Source of the DNA: Galbibacter sp035306585 | GTDB taxonomy: Bacteria > Bacteroidota > Bacteroidia > Flavobacteriales > Flavobacteriaceae | Reading direction: 5' to 3' | Assembly: GCF_035306585.1 (NCBI RefSeq) | Contig: NZ_DATGNU010000034.1 | Coordinates: 27,753 to 91,752 of the forward strand | DNA length: 64,000 bases | Part shown: piece by piece, positions 36,365 through 45,418 of the stretch | Numbering within the stretch: position 1 is the stretch's first letter | Layout of the letters: every line of letters begins with the position of its first letter | The notes under the pieces: generated by a model | What the model was told of the DNA's origin: nothing | The model's database searches: none | The model's input: only the letters and a program-made list of their open reading frames with translations | Made by a program: the position numbers and the translations under genes

Positions 36365-38284
36365 ATGAAATTAAAGACATTAAGATTAAAGAATTTTAGA
36401 AGCTATTCGAGGGAGACTGAAATTGATATTTCAGATCTCAATGTAATTATTGGAAAAAATGATGTAGGAAAGTCATCTATCCTTGAAGCATTAGATATTT
36501 TCTTTAATGGAAAACCTGATAAAAATGATTTATCAGTTGTAAATGACGAGTCACAGATAGAAATTAGTTGTATTTTTAATGATTTGCCAGACATCTTAAT
36601 CCTTGATGATTCAGTTGAGACATCATTAAGCGATGAGTTTTTATTAAATAGTGATGGTGATTTGGAAATCAAAAAAAAGTTTCTGGTATCAAAAACAGGA
36701 AGCATTTCAGAAGAAGCTGTAATAATTTGTGAACATCCAGATAATGAGAACTTAGTAAATTTGCTTGAAAAGAAACGTACTACTTTAAAACTTCAACTTG
36801 ATGAATTGGGAATAGACTCAGAAGGAGTAGACCAACGAAAAAGTAAAGAATTAAGACGGGCAATTCGAAATCATTTTTATCCTGATCAAGAAATTCGTAC
36901 AACAAGTTGTGAAATAAAAATTGATGGAAGGTTAGACAATGAAGATAATCGAAAAAAGATATGGAGTGGGCTTAAGAAATATCTACCCATTTATTCATTG
37001 TTCTTTGTTGACAAACCTCTTAATGATCAAGATTCCGACATCCAAGACCCAATGAAAGAAATAATTAAGGAGGTTCTTAAAAGGGATACTATATCTCCAC
37101 TGTTAGACCAATTAAAGGAAGCCGTTCAGGAAGCCTCAACAACAATGGCTGACGAAACAATTACGAAATTAAATGAATTGGATTCAAAATTGGCTGAGAC
37201 TTTACGTTCAAATTTCCCTAAAGAGCCTTCTTGGAATACGATATTCAAATTAACATTGGAAGATAATAGAGGTGTTCCCTTAAATAAAAGAGGAAGTGGA
37301 ATGAGGCGTTTAGTTTTACTTAGTTTCTTCCGTGCTCAGATCGAGAGCAGAAGAACCTCAAACGCTCCTAATATCATTTATGCATTGGAAGAGCCTGAGA
37401 CATCTCAGCATCCTGATTTTCAATTAATGATTGTAAATGCGTTGAAAGAACTATCGGAAACAAATAATGCACAAGTTCTTTTTACAACACATAATTCTAA
37501 TTTGGCAAAGGAAATCCCTAAAAAATCATTGAGGTATGCTTTTGTAGATGATGGAAATATTCGAGTTGAAAATGGAACAAATCCAGATGGCTCTGATAAC
37601 TCCAATATAATTGATAGAATTATCGAAACTCTTGGTGCGTTGCCTGACCCAAAAAATAAAGTAAAAGCCCTAATATTTGTTGAAGGAGAAAATGATGTTA
37701 ATGGCTTAATTAACTATAGCAAATTGTTGCATAATCATGACAATTCAATTCTCAATCTTGATAATAATGAAGCGGTAGCTTTTATTCCCACTGGAGGGTC
37801 TCAATTAAAACATTATATTGAGAAGAAATATTTGGATGGATTATTACAATCACAAGTACATATCTATGACTCGGATAAACAAGAATATATAAATAGTGTT
37901 ATTGCATTGAATGCCGAAGGAAATCTGAATAAAGTAGGGTTCAACACGAAGAAGCCTGAATTGGAAAATTACCTGCACCACGAAGCTATAAATGAATGCT
38001 ATAAGAGTCAAAACATTGAAATAAATCTTACTGAAATACGTGACATAGATGATGTTCCAGAAAAAGTGGCAATTGCCGTACATAATGCATCAGGAGGCGA
38101 TTGGAACTCAATTAATCCTGATCCAATAAAAAATGAGGAAAAACAGAAAAAGAAAATTTCTAGAGTAAAACGCCAACTTAATATGACGGCTGTTGAGAAA
38201 ATGACTATCGACCGATTAAGAAACAGAGGTGGCTATGATGAAATAAAAAGTTGGTTAGATACTATTAGTGAATTTGTCAATTAA
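36365..38284 (+). CDS. OLD-family ATPase/Toprim endonuclease
   Basis: 639 residues. The N-terminal ABC/SMC-like ATPase has Walker A GKNDVGKSS at residues 30-38, a signature-like NKRGSGMRRLVLLSFF near 315, Walker B IIYALEEPETSQHP near 340 and the H-loop LFTTHNSNL. Residues ~435-560 form a Toprim nuclease domain with the metal-binding Glu in LIFVEGENDVNG and D-x-D in HIYDSDKQ. OLD proteins are ATP-dependent nucleases, and several act in phage defence (the P2 Old protein; GajA with its helicase partner GajB). No UvrD-like GajB follows. Instead a DUF2130 gene starts 14 bases downstream, suggesting co-expression. Confidence 0.88.
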   Translation: MKLKTLRLKNFRSYSRETEIDISDLNVIIGKNDVGKSSILEALDIFFNGKPDKNDLSVVNDESQIEISCIFNDLPDILILDDSVETSLSDEFLLNSDGDLEIKKKFLVSKTGSISEEAVIICEHPDNENLVNLLEKKRTTLKLQLDELGIDSEGVDQRKSKELRRAIRNHFYPDQEIRTTSCEIKIDGRLDNEDNRKKIWSGLKKYLPIYSLFFVDKPLNDQDSDIQDPMKEIIKEVLKRDTISPLLDQLKEAVQEASTTMADETITKLNELDSKLAETLRSNFPKEPSWNTIFKLTLEDNRGVPLNKRGSGMRRLVLLSFFRAQIESRRTSNAPNIIYALEEPETSQHPDFQLMIVNALKELSETNNAQVLFTTHNSNLAKEIPKKSLRYAFVDDGNIRVENGTNPDGSDNSNIIDRIIETLGALPDPKNKVKALIFVEGENDVNGLINYSKLLHNHDNSILNLDNNEAVAFIPTGGSQLKHYIEKKYLDGLLQSQVHIYDSDKQEYINSVIALNAEGNLNKVGFNTKKPELENYLHHEAINECYKSQNIEINLTEIRDIDDVPEKVAIAVHNASGGDWNSINPDPIKNEEKQKKKISRVKRQLNMTAVEKMTIDRLRNRGGYDEIKSWLDTISEFVN

Positions 38285-38298
38285 AAGATATTTAGGTT

Positions 38299-39564
38299 AT
38301 GAGTGAATCAACCAAAATAAAATGCCCTAACTGTGACACATTGATTGACGTACAAGATATTCTTGCACATCAATTAGAAGATGAGATCAAACAAAAGTAC
38401 CAGGCTCAACTAATTGAAGAAAAACAAAAATATAATAAGGAATTCCAGCTTTTAAATGATGCCAAAGCTGAATTTGAAAAAAAGAAGAAACAAGAAAATG
38501 AATTGTTCCAAGAAAGGCTCGAGAGACAAGTTAAAGAAGAAAAAAAATTAATAGAGGAGAAGCTCAAAAGTAAATTACAGGAAGAACAATCTGAACAATT
38601 TCAGGCTTTGCAAAAAGAGTTAAATGAAAAGTCAGAACAAATTAAGGAACTTAATCGTACCAAAGCAGAAATCTAGAAGTTAAAACTAGAGAAGGCCGAA
38701 TTGAAAGAAGCTGCTGAAGCTGAAGCGCAAAAGAAATTAAATGAAACCTTACTTACTGATAAAGAAAAAATTAGAAAAGCGGAAGAAGAAAAGAATGAGC
38801 TGAAGTTTAAAGAACTTCAAAAACAACTAGAAGACCAGAAGAAGCTTACGGAAGAAATGAAACGTAAGCAGGAGCAAGGATCTATGCAGATGCAAGGAGA
38901 AGTCCAGGAATTGGCAATAGAGGAATGGTTGGCTTCACAATTTCCTTTGGATACAATAGAAGAAATCAAAAAAGGAGCCAGAGGGGGAGATTGTATTCAA
39001 ATTGTAAATACGCGTACTCGTCAAAATTGTGGTAAAATTTACTATGAAAGTAAGCGAACCAAAGACTTTCAACCTACTTGGATCGAGAAGTTCAAAGCAG
39101 ATATGCGTGAAAAGGGAGCGGATATTGGTGTCCTGGTAACAGAAGCAATGCCATCGGATTTTGATCGTATGGGGTTAAGAGATGGTGTATGGATATGTTC
39201 GTATGAAGAATTTAAAGGATTATGTACTGTATTAAGAGAATCAGTAGTACAACTTAGTCTGGCTGTCAGTTCCCAGGAAAATAAAGGGGACAAAATGCAT
39301 ATGCTTTACGACTATTTAACCAGCAATACATTTAGAATGCAGGTTGAAGCAATAGTTGAAGGATTTTCCCAAATGAAATCCGATTTGGAAAGTGAAAAAC
39401 GATCGATGCAGAGAATCTGGAAACAAAGGGAAAAGCAAATCGAAAAAGTTATTACTAACACCATAGATATGTATGGATCGATAAAAGGAATTGCCGGAAA
39501 TGCCATTCAATCCGTCAAAGCGTTGGAGCTAACTGATGGTGAAGAATTTGATGATGAAGATTAA
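38299..39564 (+). pseudogene. DUF2130 coiled-coil protein interrupted by an in-frame amber codon
   Basis: The frame of 422 codons is open apart from one TAG at 38674-38676 (codon 126). Both sides stay in the same frame with continuous coiled-coil character (LNRTKAEI before, KLKLEKAELKEA after), so a single-base change such as CAG, GAG or AAG to TAG explains it. The N-terminus has a zinc-knuckle CPNC (C9, C12). Residues ~25-215 are a long coiled coil. Residues ~215-320 are the DUF2130 domain (WLASQFPLDTIEEIKKGARGGD, then CGKIYYESKRTKDFQ and ADIGVLVTEAMP), which resembles RmuC-like PD-(D/E)xK nuclease folds. It follows the OLD gene by 14 bases. It is either a recent pseudogene, read through, or a sequencing error. 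Confidence 0.8.
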
Positions 39565-39958
39565 ATTGTTGCCAAAATGAATTCAAAAGAGTTTGTAAAA
39601 TGTGAAAAACCATCTCGCATCAAACTAAGCTGATTTTCACGAGTTTTCACTAATTTCTTCACGAATAAAATTATGTAAACAATTTATAGACACCTTTCTA
39701 TGAAATATAGATATTTAAGTGAATCCATATTTTAAATTATTTAAGTCCAGATTTTAATTTGTTAGCAACACAAACGACCTAAATTAAAGACTAAGCTATT
39801 TGAACCATAATTTATATTATGTAAAATAGAAATTATCGTTATCCCCTTTAACAAACCTATCCAATGAATCCCATCGTTTGATTTGATTCAAAAATTAAAT
39901 TATTCTTCCATGAAATTACTACATTTACTTGCGATCAATAATCTAATACACCTAACTC
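39565..39958. other. AT-rich gap at the right edge of the island
   Basis: 394 bases with no frame I can support. There is a weak repeat of TTTTCAC motifs near 39636-39650, but no clear terminator, tRNA or attachment-site repeat. It probably contains the promoter of the dipeptidase gene, not recognised. Confidence 0.4.
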
Positions 39959-41269
39959 ATGAAAATCACCAAATTCGTTTTTCTTTTAACTTTAATGACA
40001 ACCGTTATGGTTTATGCGCAATCTGAAGAAAAACAATACTCAAATCAAGAGCTAACCAAACTAGCTAAAGAAATTCAAGATCAGGTCATTACCATAGATA
40101 CACACTGTGATTTTGATTTAAACAACTTCACCTCACAGGTGAATTACTCGCAAAATACCGATTCACAGGTTAATCTACCAAAAATGAGAAAAGGCGGTTT
40201 GGACGTCGCTTGGTTAATTGTTTATACTGGTCAAGAAGAACTTAGCGCTAAGGGTTTTAAAAAGGCACATAAAAATGCCATGGATAAATTCAATGCAATC
40301 CATCGTCTCTGCGATCAATACGCTCCTGAGGAAATAGAGCTTGCTTTGAATTCCGAAGATGTTAGACGCATTCATGGCCAAGGCAAACTCGTGGCTATGA
40401 TTGGTATCGAAAACGGCTACTCCATTGGAACCGATATCAATAATGTAAAGAAATTTTATGATTTAGGTGGCCGATATATGTCTCTAGCTCATCAAGGACA
40501 TAGTCAATTATCCGATTCCAATACTGGAGAATCAGATAACATCTGGCTACACAACGGATTAAGCGAATTAGGCAAAGAAGTTGTTTCTGAAATGAACAAA
40601 TACGGTATGATGATAGATATTTCACACCCATCAAAAGAAGCTATGCGGCAAATTATAGCGTTAAGCAAGGCACCAATTATTGCCTCCCACTCCTCTGCCC
40701 GAGCTCTTAGTAATCACAGCAGAAACTTAGATGACGAGCAATTAGAATGGATAAAGGAAAATGGTGGCGTGGTTCAAGCAGTGGCTTTCGCAGGTTACGT
40801 CGATGTGGAAAAGAATGCAAGATTTCAAGAATTAGTAAATGAGATATTATACAATGCCGCTGCGGAAGAAGGTTTTAAGATTCTAGACTACAATCAATAT
40901 AAAGAGCTGCCTAAGAAACAGGCAGAAGAATACTATAAAAAGTACCAGCGGATACAAAAAAAGATTAAACTTCAAATAGAGAATCTTGAGCAAACAGAAG
41001 ATCCAGTAGATGTAGCCGATTTTGTGAACCATATTGATTACATGGTTGAAAAAATCGGAATAGACCACGTTGGGATCAGCTCCGATTTCGACGGAGGAGG
41101 CGGTATTTATGGCTGGAAAGACGCTTCTGAAACCTTAAATGTAACCAAAGAATTAATTCGTCGTGGTTATTCCAAAGAAGAAATAGAAAAATTATGGGGA
41201 GGTAACCTCTTGAGGGTTATGGACAGTGTACAAGCCGTTGCTAAAGAAATACAATCCAAGAGTCACTAA
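39959..41269 (+). CDS. Secreted membrane-dipeptidase-like peptidase, family M19
   Basis: 436 residues. The signal peptide MKITKFVFLLTLMTTVMVYAQ is clear. The M19 zinc ligands are H-x-D-like VITIDTHCDFD near residue 48, the bridging Glu in AMIGIENGYSIG, the His in YMSLAHQGHSQLSD, the His in MMIDISHPSKEAM followed by IIASHSSARAL, and the Asp in VGISSDFDGGG. Family members cleave dipeptides, often with D- or dehydro-residues, in the periplasm. An ~80-residue Lys/Glu-rich insertion (~residues 295-350) precedes the last motif. Its stop overlaps the stop of the convergent universal stress gene by 4 bases. Confidence 0.92.
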   Translation: MKITKFVFLLTLMTTVMVYAQSEEKQYSNQELTKLAKEIQDQVITIDTHCDFDLNNFTSQVNYSQNTDSQVNLPKMRKGGLDVAWLIVYTGQEELSAKGFKKAHKNAMDKFNAIHRLCDQYAPEEIELALNSEDVRRIHGQGKLVAMIGIENGYSIGTDINNVKKFYDLGGRYMSLAHQGHSQLSDSNTGESDNIWLHNGLSELGKEVVSEMNKYGMMIDISHPSKEAMRQIIALSKAPIIASHSSARALSNHSRNLDDEQLEWIKENGGVVQAVAFAGYVDVEKNARFQELVNEILYNAAAEEGFKILDYNQYKELPKKQAEEYYKKYQRIQKKIKLQIENLEQTEDPVDVADFVNHIDYMVEKIGIDHVGISSDFDGGGGIYGWKDASETLNVTKELIRRGYSKEEIEKLWGGNLLRVMDSVQAVAKEIQSKSH

Positions 41270-41730
41270 ACTTTTTCTGGGTTTACAGGAACCATATGAA
41301 CAGGAATCGTTGTTTTCTCTAGTACAGCGTTTGCAACGGTTCCGATAAGAAGTTTTTCAAAAGCGCTATGGCTATGTGTCCCCATAACAATGAAGTCTGC
41401 CCCCCACTGCTTTGCGTAGTCCAATATCTCCTTAGCAGTATCTCCCTCAGCCACATGGGTTTTTAGTTGTGGATCCCCAATATGAGAAGCTACAGTGGCA
41501 ACATAATCCTCTGCAATTTTTTTCATTTGATCATGAATTTTGGGATCATACGTAAGGTTCATCGATTCAAATCCCATAAAAACAGGATATTGTGCTCCGT
41601 AATACTGTAAGTTCGTAATCACATGAATCAAACAAACTTCTGCGTTCAAGCTTTGGGCAAGTTTATACCCATCGGTAACTACTTTTTCAGAGGTAGGGTT
41701 ATAATCTATTGCAATCAATACTTTTCTCAT
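41266..41730 (-). CDS. Universal stress protein (UspA family)
   Basis: 154 residues, a single Usp domain. It begins MRKVLIAIDYNPTSEKVV with the conserved Asp. The region DFIVMGTHSHSAFEKLLIGTVANAVL approximates the ATP-binding G-2x-G-9x-G-S/T pattern, with Thr/His where some members have Ser/Arg-Gly, so nucleotide binding is plausible but not certain. The C-terminus IPVHMVP is typical. Cytosolic; transcribed towards the dipeptidase gene. Confidence 0.9.
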   Translation of the reverse strand: MRKVLIAIDYNPTSEKVVTDGYKLAQSLNAEVCLIHVITNLQYYGAQYPVFMGFESMNLTYDPKIHDQMKKIAEDYVATVASHIGDPQLKTHVAEGDTAKEILDYAKQWGADFIVMGTHSHSAFEKLLIGTVANAVLEKTTIPVHMVPVNPEKV

Positions 41731-41870
41731 TGGACTAACCTTTTTAGTTTCAACTGGGTGATATCAGAACATAAATCACAATATTCTAAAGACCAGTCTC
41801 TTAAAGATACCCAATTTTAGAAAGAAATGGAAAAACTTTAAGTAAGATTTAATAATTATGCAAAATATGA

Positions 41871-42563
41871 TTACTCTTCTTTAATGATCATTAGAGAAGC
41901 TTTCACATTGGTCGCTAAATTCCACTCATTGGATGAAATTTCATTTCCTTGGTCATCAAACACCGCAAACTGAGCCGTATTTGGTGTATATGCACCCTCA
42001 TTAAGCGCCCTAAACTCAATTTTATTGAAGCCTTTTTCAAGCTCGAAATAAAATCCTCGAAAGTTTCCTTGAAGTAGCACATTGGGCACCACTACTCTAT
42101 CATTAATAATTATATTAACCCGATCACCATCGACATTTCCGTGGTCCCTGGCCATAATTTTTACCGTTTTAGATTTGGTACGAAATTCACCGAAATATTG
42201 TGTGGTTGTGGCACCAACCTTTTCACCATCACGAGTCCTATAATTCTTATTCATTTTCTTAACAAATCGGTCTCCAGGATTTAAGAAAGCTTCATTACTT
42301 TCCATTAGGTTAACCTCTTTGTTGGCCATTTCAAGGGCTGACTTATTAGGGTTCTCTGGGACCTCAGGAGCTTTAACATCTGGTTGGGCTTCTATATCTA
42401 ATGGGATAGGCTCTTCAGCTTCAGGATTTTCAGTAATAACGGGGTCAAGCCCCTCTAATTCTATAGGAGTATTTGGAAGTTCTCCTTGTCCATAAGCTAT
42501 CGAGCCAATTAAAAGGACAAACAGACAACAATACAATCGCATTCCTGGTTTACTTTCAAACAT
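41871..42563 (-). CDS. Secreted protein of unknown function
   Basis: 230 residues. A signal peptide is evident (MRLYCCLFVLLIGSIAYGQ); the start is either the ATG at 42563 or the one at 42542 seven codons later. A Pro/Glu-rich segment (~30-75) precedes a compact ~125-residue domain with TRDGEKVGATTTQYFGEFR, then DHGNVDGDRVNIIINDRVVVPN and FNKIEFRALNEGAYTPNTAQF. This beta-rich region resembles small secreted domains common in flavobacteria that share the phrase D-G-D-x-V-x-I-x-x-N. The function is unknown. No terminator is obvious in the 140 bases between it and the stress protein gene. Confidence 0.8.
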   Translation of the reverse strand: MFESKPGMRLYCCLFVLLIGSIAYGQGELPNTPIELEGLDPVITENPEAEEPIPLDIEAQPDVKAPEVPENPNKSALEMANKEVNLMESNEAFLNPGDRFVKKMNKNYRTRDGEKVGATTTQYFGEFRTKSKTVKIMARDHGNVDGDRVNIIINDRVVVPNVLLQGNFRGFYFELEKGFNKIEFRALNEGAYTPNTAQFAVFDDQGNEISSNEWNLATNVKASLMIIKEE

Positions 42564-42663
42564 AAAATTTATTCATTTTGGGTAAAAATACAAACCAAAA
42601 GCATGCCAAATCATTTCAAAAAAGTTAATTTATCCAATAAATTCTAAAATAAATTTTAAAATA

Positions 42664-42705
42664 AAGCCAAATTTTTAAACCCTTTACTGTTTAAAAATTT
42701 GGCTT
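42664..42705 (-). terminator. Terminator of the carboxypeptidase-regulatory-like surface protein gene
   Basis: AAGCCAAATTTTTAAA (42664-42679) and its exact complement (42690-42705) form a 16-pair stem with a 10-base loop. It lies 33 bases past the gene's stop on the - strand and is followed by TATTTTAAAA. Confidence 0.7.
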
Positions 42706-42738
42706 CTGCGGTTGGTTAATCAAGAAATCATGAAAAAT

Positions 42739-44031
42739 TCAACTTTTATCCCTTTTCAGTTGTCGTTGTATTTTATCTATTGCAGATTTAATAGACTTCT
42801 CAGGTTCTATTACATTATATGCGCCCCAAAACTCTGGATCTGAAAATCCAGAGGCCTCATCAGCAATAATGATAGAGGGTTTCATGCGATCACGCCATCG
42901 CACATTTTTGCCAGAGCCATTTTCATACCAATCTGTAATGGCCATTTCACTACTGACATAATATTTTGAATTAAATAACTTTCCTTTCCTATTCACTACG
43001 AAGGCTAGCTGCACATTTCCATAGCCATAATACCACTTCCCTTCTTTGATGCGGTAATCCACCCTATAGGAGGCTTCTGTAGGATAAACAAGGATATCAC
43101 GTGGTTTATGTCGAACTAGCAAATTCCCAGCCCTGTCACGATCCTCAACATTTAAATTAAATACTGCGCTTGCAAGAGCCTTGGTGCTTGAGTCAATATA
43201 TAATTTGCCGTAAAAAAGTGGTTCCTCAACCCATTCTTTTTGTTTAAACCCTATTACATAAACTGGCTTTCCATTAATGGTAGATCCATGGAGGTATGAA
43301 AAGTCATAGTACGAAATTAAATCTTCATCAAAAATATATTCAGGATACTTCATTAGATCCACATAAAGTGGTGTAAATGGTCCTCCCTGTAATTTGAGAG
43401 CTACGGTATCTAGTCTTGAGTAATTACTACTCTTTCTTGATTTGTAAAGGTCTATAATATCCTTTCTCGGTGAACTATTAGGTTGTTTGTATATATAGGC
43501 AACGGCCTCTGCTAGAGAAGCATTTTTACTTCTTTTTCTAATGGTTTCTCTGTAAAAAGCCGTCATTCTAACAGGTTGATCAAGATAATTTAATCCACTA
43601 TTATTCAACATTTGCTTTACTAGGGTTAAAGCATCCTTTGGTGCAACCAAATCGATTTCTTCTAACGCAATAGAAATTGGTTCCAAGGTAATGATATTGT
43701 CCTTTTCCCTTAAAGATGCTATAGGAAGGATCTTCTTTTGATATCCCAAAAAAGAAATGGCCAAATGTCTATTGGATAGAGAATCAGGGATCTTAATGGC
43801 AAATTCTCCTTCAGTATTGGTTATAGAACTAATATTCGTGTTATCAATTGAAATGGTGGCGAATACCAATTCATCATTCGTGGTGGCATCCACAACTAAT
43901 CCACTGTATTGTTTAAACTGCAATGTATCCTGGACTTGGGGACTAACGGAGAATACATCAGCCCTTACTGTGTTAAATGAAATTAAAAGTAAACTTAAAA
44001 CCCACCCTAATTTTATGGTATATCGTCCCAT
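42739..44031 (-). CDS. Exported protein with N-terminal CarboxypepD_reg-like domain
   Basis: 430 residues. The signal peptide MGRYTIKLGWVLSLLLISFNTVRA is followed by a ~85-residue carboxypeptidase-regulatory-like beta domain (YSGLVVDATTNDELVFATISI, then ITNTEGEFAIKIP and AISFLGYQKK). The remaining ~300 residues are beta-rich with MTAFYRETIRKRSKNASLAEAV, PVYVIGFKQKEW and YRVDYRIKEGKWYYGYG. This pattern occurs in Bacteroidota outer-membrane or periplasmic proteins of unknown role. The gene is single, with its own terminator. Confidence 0.8.
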   Translation of the reverse strand: MGRYTIKLGWVLSLLLISFNTVRADVFSVSPQVQDTLQFKQYSGLVVDATTNDELVFATISIDNTNISSITNTEGEFAIKIPDSLSNRHLAISFLGYQKKILPIASLREKDNIITLEPISIALEEIDLVAPKDALTLVKQMLNNSGLNYLDQPVRMTAFYRETIRKRSKNASLAEAVAYIYKQPNSSPRKDIIDLYKSRKSSNYSRLDTVALKLQGGPFTPLYVDLMKYPEYIFDEDLISYYDFSYLHGSTINGKPVYVIGFKQKEWVEEPLFYGKLYIDSSTKALASAVFNLNVEDRDRAGNLLVRHKPRDILVYPTEASYRVDYRIKEGKWYYGYGNVQLAFVVNRKGKLFNSKYYVSSEMAITDWYENGSGKNVRWRDRMKPSIIIADEASGFSDPEFWGAYNVIEPEKSIKSAIDKIQRQLKRDKS

Positions 44032-44234
44032 CGTTACTTTTTAATTAATGTTAAAAACCTACAAAAGTTACAATTTTTTTACCAATTCTTTTAAAATACA
44101 ACCTTATTTAACATTGCAAATTGATTTTATTCTTAGTAGCAATGCTTTAAAGATTTCACCCCCTGCTCTAGCCTTTATACTAAGTTGATCCAAGTGTATT
44201 AAAAAAATAAAAATTATCTGATTATTAAATACAA

Positions 44235-44263
44235 AAATCTCCCACATAAGCATAGGGAGATTT
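44235..44263 (-). terminator. Terminator below the HPt/receiver gene pair
   Basis: AAATCTCCC (44235-44243) and GGGAGATTT (44255-44263) are perfect complements with an 11-base loop. On the - strand the stem ends in a five-T run. The 413-base gap 44032-44444 holds nothing else I can support; a long - strand frame across it runs through this stem and was rejected. Confidence 0.7.
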
Positions 44264-44444
44264 AAGTACAAAGTAGGATTCAGGTAAGACTTGAGGCAAT
44301 CCTTAAAACGTTTTTTGAAACTATAGAATTTGGGGCTCTCTACATTTTCAAAATAAAGGTAATCCAATTCTTTGAGGTGAAAAATTTTTTGTTGTCAAAC
44401 ACATTTTTTTGTATGTGAAGCGCAGCGTTCAATACATAGGTATA

Positions 44445-44834
44445 TTACGATAATAGCTTATTAGAAGGTGCTTTACTATTTACTATTTGAACAATGGTAT
44501 TTTCAAATTCAGTTAGATTCACTGGACGTAAGAGAAAGGCTTCCACTTGAACATTATTGTGCTCGATTACTAATCGCTGCCTATAATTGGATATTAATGT
44601 TACTAAAGGTGTATTGTCACCGATAGCCACTCGCACTTCTTTTAGGGTTTCAAGGTTAGTTACACTGTTTGCATGTAATCCAACAACGGCAACATCAGCC
44701 TTAATAGAAGCTAAAGTTTGACGGTTTGCATTGTTGATATGAAGCACCTCAAATTGAAGTCGCTTCAATCGGAACTTCATTAAAGATGCCACCATCCTAT
44801 CTTCCTCAATTAATACACAAGTATATTTAGTCAT
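44445..44834 (-). CDS. Receiver-like protein lacking the phospho-acceptor aspartate
   Basis: 129 residues with a CheY-like layout: MTKYTCVLIEEDRMVASLM carries the acidic pair E11/D12, and ADVAVVGLHANS is the beta-3 strand. The phospho-acceptor Asp is replaced by Gly (about residue 52), and the usual KP pair in the fifth strand is RP (LLRPVNL). The protein is therefore probably a pseudo-receiver that cannot be phosphorylated in the usual way. It has no output domain. Its start overlaps the end of the HPt gene by 8 bases, implying translational coupling. Confidence 0.75.
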   Translation of the reverse strand: MTKYTCVLIEEDRMVASLMKFRLKRLQFEVLHINNANRQTLASIKADVAVVGLHANSVTNLETLKEVRVAIGDNTPLVTLISNYRQRLVIEHNNVQVEAFLLRPVNLTEFENTIVQIVNSKAPSNKLLS

Positions 44835-45222
44835 CTAGCTCGTTTATTTGGTCCAACAAACTATCTTGTACCAATTTATACTCAATTTTGAATTTTTTCA
44901 AAATATCTTGAATTTTCCAAAACGTATCCAAATGCTGACATTCCTTTTGTATTAAATCAACATAATGGAGCAGCACATGAGCTTGAACCATCTCAAGTCC
45001 ATTCTTTATTTTATGTGCTCCTCTAGAAATTGAAAACCTATCCTTGGCTTTAATGCACACTTCTGTAGTGTCATAAAACTCCTCGATATTATCATTTAAA
45101 AGAACGACGATTTCATTAAGATACTCTTTGTCTCCGAGACATTCGTTCACCAATTTAGAAATATCGGCCTTTTTTGTGTTTTGTTCTTTCTTCACTGAAA
45201 ATAAATTAATACGACTCATCAT
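44827..45222 (-). CDS. HPt (histidine phosphotransfer) domain protein
   Basis: 131 residues. After a Lys-rich start, residues ~20-125 form a four-helix HPt-like domain. The phosphorylatable His is H70 in SISRGAHKIKNGLEMVQAH, matching the HPt form H-x-x-K-N/G-x. A stand-alone HPt protein relays phosphoryl groups between hybrid kinases and receivers. Its direct neighbour is a receiver-like protein missing the Asp, so the true partner must be elsewhere or the pair acts without phosphotransfer. Two consecutive ATG codons are possible starts. Confidence 0.75.
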   Translation of the reverse strand: MMSRINLFSVKKEQNTKKADISKLVNECLGDKEYLNEIVVLLNDNIEEFYDTTEVCIKAKDRFSISRGAHKIKNGLEMVQAHVLLHYVDLIQKECQHLDTFWKIQDILKKFKIEYKLVQDSLLDQINELDD

Positions 45223-45418
45223 TGCTTATGATTTTAACTAAAAGCATTGAGTAAGTGTTCCATGTATTACTACTGTGATTTGGTGCATTGGAGCCTTTAT
45301 ATGGGTTTACCATTAAAACTCTTATACAAACATATTTGGAAACTATATGAAAGAAAATTTTTTGTTGTGTAAAGATGAAATTTGTATGTGAAAGTAACAC
45401 TAGAATTTAAGGGTTGTA

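Noticed and set aside
36365..39564. Gabija system
   Set aside because: The OLD protein fits GajA in architecture, but no UvrD/GajB-like helicase follows; the neighbour is a DUF2130 protein.
26448..39958. Attachment-site direct repeats, tRNA or transposase at the island borders
   Set aside because: No tRNA fold, integrase of tyrosine type, transposase or convincing flanking direct repeat was found by reading both borders.
44104..44367. 87-codon - strand frame below the receiver-like gene
   Set aside because: Its middle is the perfect inverted repeat 44235-44263 of a terminator, and no family resemblance is visible.
45206..45400. 64-codon - strand frame upstream of the HPt gene
   Set aside because: It overlaps the HPt start in another frame and sits in the AT-rich upstream region; composition is not protein-like.
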